Part shown: positions 1 to 4,965 of the stretch, one piece after another
Numbering within the stretch: the first letter of the stretch is position 1
How the letters are laid out: each line of letters begins with the position of its first letter
Assembly (NCBI GenBank): GCA_028717405.1
Contig: JAQUNY010000140.1
Span: 1 to 5,034 of the forward strand
Source of the DNA: Eubacteriales bacterium
GTDB lineage: Bacteria; Bacillota; Clostridia; JAQUNY01
DNA length: 5,034 bases
Reading direction: 5' to 3'
Notes under the pieces: model-generated
What the model saw: only the letters and a program-made list of their open reading frames with translations
Databases searched by the model: none
Told to the model about the DNA's origin: nothing
Program-made: the position numbers and the translations under genes

Positions 1-42
1 GAAAAGCTCGTCTGTGTGGGTCTGACGGATCTTGCTGTTCAT
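1..42 (-). CDS. N-terminus of a probable YerC/YecD family TrpR-like DNA-binding protein (partial, runs off left edge)
   Basis: Only 14 codons are visible, reading MNSKIRQTHTDELF and still open at the window edge. The pattern SKIR followed by TDELF resembles the N-terminus of the YerC/YecD family, small Firmicutes proteins of about 100 residues with a TrpR-like helix-turn-helix. In that family the helix continues as a 'DELFxAIL' type segment. The helix-turn-helix itself lies outside the window, so the assignment rests on the N-terminal match from memory. The start is chosen because an ATG sits 10 nt after an uninterrupted run of eight G (minus strand 60-53), the only Shine-Dalgarno-like element present. 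It is codirectional with pheST but separated from the pheT stop by about 356 bp of repeat DNA. I see no convincing promoter of its own, so it may be read through from pheT or be driven by something I cannot recognise. TrpR-family members bind DNA; the target here is unknown. Confidence 0.5.
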   Translation of the reverse strand, partial: MNSKIRQTHTDELF

Positions 43-52
43 TCCGGATACA

Positions 53-60
53 CCCCCCCC
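53..60 (-). promoter_or_regulatory. G8 homopolymer acting as Shine-Dalgarno site of the partial left-edge gene
   Basis: The minus strand has eight consecutive G residues ending 10 nt before the ATG at 42. A G run can pair with the CCUCC of 16S rRNA using G-C and G-U pairs, and no ordinary AGGAGG is present, so this run is the likely ribosome-binding site. A mononucleotide run of this length can gain or lose bases during replication, which would alter site strength or spacing. That consequence is inference. Confidence 0.45.
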
Positions 61-71
61 GCTCAATTTTA

Positions 72-395
72 CACCATTCAGCCGCTTATGCATAGTTCAA
101 GTGTAAACGCCCTGTTCAGGAGTTTTTTATGCTCGGGCACCGGTTCTCTGTTTGTGTGTCGGTGCCGTGTCCGGGTGTCAGCACCATGTTCAGGCTTATG
201 AGCCGTGACCGGGCGTAAGCACCATGCCCGGGTGTTATTAGTGCCATGTTCAGGCTTAAGCGTCGTATTCAAGTATCGGCGCCATGCCCGGGTGTTAGCG
301 CCGTGGTTAGACTTAAGCTCAGTGCTCAGGCTTAAGCGTCGTATTCAAGCATAAGCTCCGTGCTCATGCATAAGAGCCGTGCCCGGGCGCCAGCT
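72..395. repeat. Degenerate 19-bp tandem repeat array, about 17 units
   Basis: The gap between pheT and the left-edge gene is filled by head-to-tail units of 19 bp. Clear units start at 165, 184, 203, 222, 244, 263, 282, 301, 320, 339, 358 and 377. More degenerate units can be placed back to 72, 91, 110, 127 and 146. Unit 222 carries 3 extra bases and unit 110 lacks 2; all others are exactly 19. Two main flavours occur: CCATGTTCAGGCTTAAGCG and CCATGCCCGGGTGTTAGCG. Each has a six-base palindrome (CTTAAG or CCCGGG) in its central part. A higher-order period of four units (76 bp) is visible: the 24 bases 250-273 recur exactly at 326-349. The array ends 3 bp before the complement of the pheT stop codon. 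Because 19 is not a multiple of three, reading frames through it are not conserved, so I regard it as noncoding. No function is assigned; it could be a minisatellite-like expansion, a protein-binding array, or part of a dispersed repeat family. Confidence 0.85.
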
Positions 396-398
396 TTC

Positions 399-3032
399 TT
401 AAGTCCCGCGCACCGAAGCACCGAAAGCCTTTTCAAGTCCTTCCGCTATCCCTGCCATGAGACTGTCAGCTTCATTGTCGGTCAAAGTCCTGTCCTGAGC
501 CCTGAAAGACAGCGAATATGCGACACTTTTCATTCCCACTGGGGTCTGGTCGCCTTTGTAGACATCAAAGAGCACGGCTTCCGTCAACAATTTCCCGGCT
601 TTTTGCCTTATTGTTTCCTCAAGTTTCTTCGCCTGGATATCTTCACCGACGAGGACCGCAATGTCACGCCTGACAGCCGGATATCTGGGAAGCGGCTCAT
701 AATTTTTATCATCTCCGGCAGCGCAGCCAATCAGCATATCAGCGTCAAGGGATGCGACATAAGTCCTCTCCGGGGTCCCGAATGCCTGTGACACGTCCGG
801 ATGAACTTCGCCAAACGTTCCCGCGCAGATCCCGCTTATGATTATTTTCGCAGCTCTTCCCGGATGGTAGAGAGGATCGTTGCAAAGCGGCTCAAAATCC
901 ACCGGTTTTATTTTCAGGACATCAATCAGCTCTTCGATGATCCCTTTAAGCAGCAAAAAATCTGCCTTTTTCCCGGGATTTATCACTGAAATCTTTGAAC
1001 CCTGGGTATCGGAAGCTCCTAAAACGCCATAAAGCCCAATTACCAGAGCCCTTTTCTCGACAGGAATATCACCGAGCTTTTCATTCATATACTTGTATTT
1101 TTCTGCAGCTGAGCTTTTTCCGGTCAGGCTCTGTTCAGTCGGATTCTGTCCGGTCCGGCTCTGTTCCTGTGCGACATAGGTCCCCGCAATTTCAAAAAAG
1201 CCTCCGCCGGCTATTCTTCTGCTGTTGTTCAGGGCAATAACGCCAAGCATTTCAGGTATGGCCGAGGTCCTCATTATGCTGAAATCTTCACCAAGCGGGT
1301 TCTGGATTTTTACAGCATCGCGCAACGGGCTTCCCGCAGGCACTCTCATCATGTCAAGGACCTTAGGCGAGGTAAATGAATAGGTACATACCTCCGACAG
1401 CCCACAGGCATTCATCGTACACGACATGATAGCTGCCGTCTTCCGGGAACGCGTTATACCACCCTGAGTAAGTGTGCTGCCTGCCGACAGTGTTGCTTCT
1501 ATATTGTTATAGCCATAAAATCTGGCAACTTCCTCCGCTATGTCAGCTTCCTGGACTATGTCGCCCCGGAAGGAGGGGACTTCCACCTGTATCATGTCGT
1601 TTTCGGAGCATCCCCCGCATACGCCTGTTTTAAAACCAAGTTTTTCAAGGATCGATATCATTGTGGAAACGGGTATGGCAGTTCCGAGAAGGCTATTGAT
1701 TTTTTCAGGTCTGAAACCTGCCGTTCTTCGTTCCTGAGGCTCAGGCCGGGAGTCTATGACTCCGCTGCAAACCTTTCCCGCGCCTGTCATCTCAATAAGC
1801 TGTGCAGCCCTGTTTAGTGCAATGATAGTGTTTTCAGGATCCAGGCCTTTTTCAAACCTTGAGGAAGCCTCACTTCTCATCCCCAGCTTTTTCGCAGCCA
1901 ATCTGACTGATGTTTTGTCGAAATATGCAGATTCAAGCAGTATTGATTTTGTTCCCGGGCTTATGCCTGAGCCTTCGCCCCCCATTACGCCGGCAACAGC
2001 GACAGGTCCTTCGGCATCGGCTATAACAAGCATCGAGCTGTCAAGCAGCCTTTCCTGCTCATCAAGTGTCAATATTTTTTCATTGTCCGCCGCCCTTCTG
2101 ACAATGATTCTCCTGCCCGCGATGCCGGCCAGGTCGAATGAATGAAGCGGCTGGCCAAGTTCAAGCATTACATAGTTGGTTATATCCACGATATTATTTA
2201 TAGGTCTGACGCCCGCAGCTCTCAGTCTGCGCCGCATCCATACAGGAGACGGAGCAATTTTTACGTCAGTGATCACCCTTGCGGTATATCTCGGACACAG
2301 ATCCGGTGCTTTGACCTCAACAACGGCGAGAGATGCCGCCGCGGCTCCCTGCTCCACAACGCTGATTTGAGGCGGCACAAATTGCAGATCCAGTGTTGCT
2401 GCGGCTTCTCTGGCAATTCCGGTCATACTGAGGCAATCCGGCCTGTTGGGCGTTATTTCGAAATCGATCACGGTCTCCCTCAGGGAAAGCACTTCAGCGG
2501 CATCGATCCCTGACGGAATTCCGGGATCCAGTATCAGGATACCATCCTCGACCGCCCCGGGGCAGTCTTCGGGAGTCAGCCCGAGTTCATCCGGCGAACA
2601 CATCATGCCGTTGGATTCAAGCCCGCGCAGCTTCCCTTTTCCTATTTTCTTGCCTCCTGAAATCGTAGATCCTGCCAGGGCTACAGCTATAGTATCTCCC
2701 TCACTTATATTGTCAGCTCCCGTTATAACCTGGATCACCCCGGCCGCTTCGCCCGTATCCACCTTCGAAACAAGCAGTCTGTCGGCTTCAGGATGCTTGT
2801 AAAGTTTAGTTATAAGGCCTGTGACGATATTTTTTATTTCGCTCCCCCTGTATTCAATGCCTTCGGCCTTAGTCCCCGTCATTGTCATTTCCCGGGCTAC
2901 AGCTTCCGCATCAAGTATGATCCCGGAATTTTCAGCGTTGATGCCTGACTTTTCAGCGTTGATCCCGGCTGCCTCAACGCCATTTGAATTATTATTTAAA
3001 TATTCATTAAGCCAGCTTAACGGTACTCTCAT
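399..3032 (-). CDS. pheT: Phenylalanyl-tRNA synthetase beta subunit, long variant
   Basis: PheT is the beta subunit of the cytoplasmic (alpha-beta)2 class II synthetase that attaches phenylalanine to tRNA-Phe. It supplies tRNA binding and editing of mischarged Tyr-tRNA-Phe. All domains appear in order: N-terminal segment (MRVPLSWLNEYL); EMAP-like OB tRNA-binding domain at about 60-175 (VTGLITKLYKHPEADRL, ITGADNI); B3/B4 editing domain at about 190-405 (DFEITPNRPDCLS, RPINNIVDITNYV, SEASSRFEKGLDP); B5 domain at about 425-515 (VPSFRGDIVQEADIAEEVAR); inactive class II-like core (NPLGEDFSIMRTS near 578, HPGRAAKI near 723, GEVHPDV near 741); and the C-terminal anticodon-binding FDX-ACB domain at about 782-877. 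Length is 877 aa against the usual roughly 800. Two low-complexity repeat inserts (about residues 13-38 and 621-645) account for much of the difference. The ATG start lies behind a GGAGGAGA site. The gene follows pheS by 75 bp and is presumably cotranscribed from the T-box-controlled promoter. No intrinsic terminator is visible after its stop. Confidence 0.97.
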   Translation of the reverse strand: MRVPLSWLNEYLNNNSNGVEAAGINAEKSGINAENSGIILDAEAVAREMTMTGTKAEGIEYRGSEIKNIVTGLITKLYKHPEADRLLVSKVDTGEAAGVIQVITGADNISEGDTIAVALAGSTISGGKKIGKGKLRGLESNGMMCSPDELGLTPEDCPGAVEDGILILDPGIPSGIDAAEVLSLRETVIDFEITPNRPDCLSMTGIAREAAATLDLQFVPPQISVVEQGAAAASLAVVEVKAPDLCPRYTARVITDVKIAPSPVWMRRRLRAAGVRPINNIVDITNYVMLELGQPLHSFDLAGIAGRRIIVRRAADNEKILTLDEQERLLDSSMLVIADAEGPVAVAGVMGGEGSGISPGTKSILLESAYFDKTSVRLAAKKLGMRSEASSRFEKGLDPENTIIALNRAAQLIEMTGAGKVCSGVIDSRPEPQERRTAGFRPEKINSLLGTAIPVSTMISILEKLGFKTGVCGGCSENDMIQVEVPSFRGDIVQEADIAEEVARFYGYNNIEATLSAGSTLTQGGITRSRKTAAIMSCTMNACGLSEVCTYSFTSPKVLDMMRVPAGSPLRDAVKIQNPLGEDFSIMRTSAIPEMLGVIALNNSRRIAGGGFFEIAGTYVAQEQSRTGQNPTEQSLTGKSSAAEKYKYMNEKLGDIPVEKRALVIGLYGVLGASDTQGSKISVINPGKKADFLLLKGIIEELIDVLKIKPVDFEPLCNDPLYHPGRAAKIIISGICAGTFGEVHPDVSQAFGTPERTYVASLDADMLIGCAAGDDKNYEPLPRYPAVRRDIAVLVGEDIQAKKLEETIRQKAGKLLTEAVLFDVYKGDQTPVGMKSVAYSLSFRAQDRTLTDNEADSLMAGIAEGLEKAFGASVRGT
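1113..1166 (-). repeat. In-frame 30-bp duplication inside pheT
   Basis: Residues 623-640 of PheT contain a ten-residue period, EQSRTGQNPT followed by EQSLTGKSSA. At DNA level the plus strand shows TCCGGTCAGGCTCTGTTC starting at 1119 and TCCGGTCCGGCTCTGTTC starting at 1149, 30 bp apart and differing at one base. The segment lies just after FFEIAGTYV and before VEKRALVIGLYG. This is a surface linker in the class II-like core where the family normally varies in length, so the enzyme is expected to tolerate it. Confidence 0.75.
2919..2966 (-). repeat. In-frame 21-bp tandem repeat inside the pheT N-terminus
   Basis: PheT residues 23-38 read GINAEKS, GINAENS, GI: a seven-residue unit copied twice plus the start of a third. 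On the plus strand TTTTCAGCGTTGAT occurs at 2929-2942 and again at 2950-2963. The unit sits between WLNEYL and the AREMTMTGTKAEGIE segment. In ordinary PheT proteins those parts are separated by only about ten residues, so the repeat seems to have created or lengthened an insertion of about 25 residues before the OB domain. The reading frame is preserved. Confidence 0.8.
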
Positions 3033-3041
3033 CTTTGTTGA

Positions 3042-3049
3042 TCTCCTCC
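3042..3049 (-). promoter_or_regulatory. Ribosome-binding site of pheT
   Basis: The minus strand reads GGAGGAGA ending 9 nt before the ATG at 3032. It fixes that ATG as the start. The rest of the 75-bp pheS-pheT gap shows no promoter, terminator or small reading frame that I can support. Confidence 0.85.
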
Positions 3050-3107
3050 AACTTTTTCAAATTTGCCTTAAATTTTTGGGAATGAATCTTCTGGTTCAGC
3101 TCAGGTT

Positions 3108-4127
3108 TCAGAATTGTCTTAAAAAGCGGATATCATTTTCATACAGGAGTCTCATATCATCAATGTTAAATTTACACATTGCCGTCCTCTCAACTCCTAT
3201 GCCAAAAGCAAATCCGCTGTATATTTCAGGATCGATCCCGCAGACAGCCAGCACTTTGGGATGAACCATCCCTGCACCCAGTATTTCGATCCATCCTTCA
3301 CCTTTACAGACCCTGCAGCCTTTTCCTCCACAAGTCCAGCATGAAACATCAACTTCTGCGCTTGGTTCGGTAAATGGGAAATTATGCGGTCTCAGCCTGA
3401 TTTTAGTCTGCCCGCCGAATATCCCGGCCGCAAAAAGCCTGAGCGTTCCGGCAAGATCACCCATTGTGATCCCTTTATCCACAAACAACCCCTCTACCTG
3501 ATGAAATACAGGCGAGTGAGTCGCATCAACCTCGTCAGCCCTGTAGACCCTTCCCGGACAGATGATCTTTATTGGAGGCTCCCTTTCCTCCATAACACGT
3601 ATCTGCACAGGTGATGTCTGCGTCCTCAGGAGAACGCGGTCGTTGATGTAGAATGTATCCTGGTAATCTCTGGAAGGGTGATCCTTGCTGATGTTCAGTG
3701 CGTCAAAGTTATAATAAACATATTCTATTTCAGGGCCTTCCGCAATTTCATAGCCAAGGCCTGTAAAAATATCCTTCATCTCGTTCATAACAATTGACAG
3801 CGGATGGGTATGGCCAATATTTAATCGTTTTCCAGGCATGGTCACATCAACTGCTTCCGCCAAAAATCCTGCATTTCTCTCTCTTTGTTCAATTTTTAAA
3901 AAGACGGTATCGATTTTTTCGGTTATATCCTGTCTGGTTTCATTGGCTATCTGGCCAATAACAGGTCTCTCCTCCGGAGGCAGGGCTCCCATGCCTCTCA
4001 AAACTGCGGTCAGCTCTCCTTTTTTCCCGAGATATTTCAGCCTGATGCTCTCGACTGCCGAGGCTGAATCTGCCGCGGAGAGCTCTTTCTCCGCCATTTT
4101 TCTGATTTCCTCAAGTTGCTCGCGCAT
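3108..4127 (-). CDS. pheS: Phenylalanyl-tRNA synthetase alpha subunit
   Basis: PheS is the catalytic subunit that activates phenylalanine with ATP and transfers it to tRNA-Phe, working with PheT in the cytoplasm. The 339-residue length matches the family norm of about 340. An N-terminal coiled-coil arm (about 1-90, rich in E, K and R) is followed by the class II core: motif 1 around GHTHPLSIVMNEMKDIF (105-121), motif 2 in GRVYRADEVDATHSPVFHQ (192-210), and motif 3 in GFAFGIGVERTAMCKF (305-320), which includes the conserved ER and the GFAFG floor of the phenylalanine pocket. Between motifs 2 and 3 it carries four cysteines as CxxC...CxxC (C263, C266, C271, C274). I recall this Zn-ribbon-like insert from other Firmicutes and Bacteroidetes PheS proteins; it is absent from the E. 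coli protein. The ATG follows AAAGGAG. The gene is first in the pheS-pheT operon, downstream of a Phe T-box. Confidence 0.98.
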   Translation of the reverse strand: MREQLEEIRKMAEKELSAADSASAVESIRLKYLGKKGELTAVLRGMGALPPEERPVIGQIANETRQDITEKIDTVFLKIEQRERNAGFLAEAVDVTMPGKRLNIGHTHPLSIVMNEMKDIFTGLGYEIAEGPEIEYVYYNFDALNISKDHPSRDYQDTFYINDRVLLRTQTSPVQIRVMEEREPPIKIICPGRVYRADEVDATHSPVFHQVEGLFVDKGITMGDLAGTLRLFAAGIFGGQTKIRLRPHNFPFTEPSAEVDVSCWTCGGKGCRVCKGEGWIEILGAGMVHPKVLAVCGIDPEIYSGFAFGIGVERTAMCKFNIDDMRLLYENDIRFLRQF

Positions 4128-4139
4128 AATAGAAAAATG

Positions 4140-4146
4140 CTCCTTT
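4140..4146 (-). promoter_or_regulatory. Ribosome-binding site of pheS
   Basis: The minus strand reads AAAGGAG, 12 nt before the ATG at 4127. The spacing is slightly long, but no closer in-frame ATG, GTG or TTG exists, so this start is kept. Confidence 0.75.
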
Positions 4147-4205
4147 CGTTTTGTACATGGCTGATGCCGTAACTCAGCTCATTCTTACCAGCTCTATTCC
4201 AACTC

Positions 4206-4326
4206 ACTATCTGCTTAATAGCTTCACATTAGCTGCTCAATGGCCGCTCAATAGCTTCTCAATAGCTTCACAGTAGCTCCTCAATAGCTTCACAGTAGCT
4301 CCTCAATAGCTGCACATTATCTTAAC
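4206..4326. repeat. 11-bp tandem repeat array in the pheS leader, about 11 units
   Basis: Units begin every 11 bp from 4206 to 4316. Plus-strand forms include AATAGCTTCAC (4217, 4261, 4283), AGTAGCTCCTC (4272, 4294), ATTAGCTGCTC (4228), AATAGCTTCTC (4250), AATGGCCGCTC (4239) and AATAGCTGCAC (4305); the end units are degenerate. The core TAGCTNC is shared. In the right half, two unit types alternate to give an exact 22-bp period. The array lies after the T-box terminator and before the pheS ribosome-binding site, so it is transcribed only when the T-box antiterminates. The mRNA strand then reads GTGAAGCTATT and GAGGAGCTACT, placing SD-like GAGGAG motifs upstream of the true site. No sustained reading frame crosses it, because every frame meets stops. 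Function is unknown. Confidence 0.85.
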
Positions 4327-4341
4327 ATCACAACCGGTAAC

Positions 4342-4373
4342 AAAAAAGCCCCGCCCCTCTTCAGGACGAAGCT
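4342..4373 (-). terminator. Intrinsic terminator of the pheS T-box leader
   Basis: On the minus strand AGCTTCGTCCT (4373-4363) can pair with AGGGGCGGGGCT (4358-4347) across a short GAAG loop, including several G-U pairs, and is followed by a run of U (4347-4342). The 5' arm includes CGTCCT, which in the alternative fold pairs with the AGGG of the T-box sequence. Terminator and antiterminator are therefore mutually exclusive, as expected for a transcription-controlling T-box. Confidence 0.88.
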
Positions 4374-4725
4374 GTTTATTCCACTCCGCGTTACCACCCT
4401 AATTCCCGTTTTTGCCCCGTTCATTGTCGGCCGGGACTTTCACAGGCTCTCATCGTCTACGCAACGATTCAGGATATAACGTTCCTGAGACGGCATCTCC
4501 TACTGTCCAATCACCCATTTTTTTGACCGCCAACCCCCTGCTGCCAGGATGCTCTCTGGTCAGTCACGGATGACATATGTTCAGGATGCAGCTCCGGGGT
4601 GAATTTCAACACTTTTACCGTAAAAATGCTTTCAGCCGGGGCACTTTCTCTCTGCACGGTTTTGGGCGTTTACTTATCCCCATCATGGCATTTATTTTAT
4701 TGGCACGATACATGCTTCATACTCA

Positions 4726-4763
4726 TTAAAGCCTGCAAGCCGTAAACAACCTGCCTGCTTTAA
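4726..4763 (-). other. Additional 5' hairpin at the start of the T-box transcript
   Basis: UUAAAGC (4763-4757) pairs perfectly with GCUUUAA (4732-4726). Inside, GCAGG can pair with CUUGC around a ten-base loop. The hairpin begins within a few nucleotides of the predicted transcription start and precedes Stem I by about 35 nt. It is not one of the canonical T-box helices. It may protect the 5' end of the leader; this role is inference. Confidence 0.55.
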
Positions 4764-4773
4764 ATTAGACCTT

Positions 4774-4802
4774 AGTATAACACATTTTTCTGCCGACTGC
4801 AA
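4774..4802 (-). promoter_or_regulatory. Housekeeping (sigma-A type) promoter of the pheST operon
   Basis: The minus strand has TTGCAG (4802-4797), a spacer of exactly 17 bp, and TATACT (4779-4774). Each hexamer is close to consensus. Transcription would start near the A at 4766, giving a leader of about 425 nt up to the end of the T-box terminator. Confidence 0.85.
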
Positions 4803-4892
4803 AAAAATCCGCTACTTAAATTGCTGAGTTGACAAGTTAACTGCAACCGCAGCAGATGAAAATAGTTTTATTTAATCTGACTAAGCATTGGA

Positions 4893-4920
4893 TTGCGTTT
4901 AATACTACAAGTGCTTATCT
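4893..4920 (+). promoter_or_regulatory. Weak candidate plus-strand promoter
   Basis: TTGCGT (4893-4898) and TTATCT (4915-4920) are 16 bp apart, and TG at 4912-4913 gives an extended -10. It would drive a divergent gene to the right of the window. An SD-like GGGAGG at 4985-4990 is compatible with that idea. In AT-rich DNA such matches occur by chance. Confidence 0.25.
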
Positions 4921-4937
4921 ACAATATAGGTGTTTTA

Positions 4938-4965
4938 ATATTATCTCCCCCTCACTTCCTGTCAA
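4938..4965 (-). promoter_or_regulatory. Candidate second minus-strand promoter, far upstream of pheST
   Basis: The minus strand shows a perfect TTGACA (4965-4960), a 16-bp spacer and TAATAT (4943-4938). A transcript would start near 4931, about 165 nt before the proximal start. It contains no usable reading frame before the T-box, so this may be a second promoter for the operon or the promoter of a short noncoding RNA. Confidence 0.5.

Larger units (their letters stand above)
4342..4766 (-). promoter_or_regulatory. T-box riboswitch specific for tRNA-Phe, controlling pheST
   Basis: This leader RNA senses the charging state of tRNA-Phe and controls entry into pheS-pheT. Stem I runs from about 4691 to 4586. 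Its base AUGC (4691-4688) pairs with GCAU (4589-4586), and AUGA opposite GGAG forms the k-turn. GGGG pairs with CCCC below the specifier loop, and AGUA is present on the 5' side of that loop. AACGC pairs with GUGUU above it. The distal motifs AGAGAG (4653-4648) and GGCUGAAAG (4637-4629) are present. The specifier UUC lies at 4603-4601 followed by A, matching the GAA anticodon of tRNA-Phe. The middle region has a stem at 4565-4525, then AGUAGG...CGUUAU as in other Firmicutes T-boxes. The T-box AGGGUGGUAACGCGG (4400-4386) has UGGU (4396-4393), complementary to the ACCA end of tRNA-Phe. It differs from the consensus GGUGGNACCGCGG by A for C at 4391. The terminator closes the element. Confidence 0.95.

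Noticed and set aside
66..100. Promoter for the left-edge gene (TAAAAT at 71-66, TTGAAC at 100-95)
   Set aside because: The spacing is 23 bp, too long, and the -10 would lie only about 5 bp from the G8 site.
78..272. Minus-strand open frame of 64 codons downstream of pheT, with repeated KPEHG-like segments
   Set aside because: It is a by-product of the 19-bp repeats (57 bp gives a 19-residue period). The frame has no ribosome-binding site and overlaps only repeat DNA.
72..395. CRISPR array
   Set aside because: The 19-bp units are directly adjacent with no unique spacers, the copies are degenerate, and there are no cas genes in the window.
43..398. Intrinsic terminator after pheT
   Set aside because: The CCCGGG and CTTAAG palindromes give only very short stems, and no U run follows on the minus strand. 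The homopolymer T run at 123-128 is on the plus strand.
360..3264. Several long plus-strand open frames antisense to pheT and pheS, up to 147 codons
   Set aside because: They are shadows of the two real genes, lack Shine-Dalgarno sites and show no recognisable protein features.
4128..4341. Leader peptide or small gene in the 11-bp repeat region
   Set aside because: The period is not a multiple of three and each frame hits TGA or TAG within a few codons. The longest candidates are under 20 codons.
4801..4850. Terminator ahead of the proximal pheS promoter, ending in the U run at 4807-4801
   Set aside because: The only nearby perfect hairpin (CTGC-GGTT-GCAG) is small and more than 30 nt from the U run, so a real terminator is not supported.
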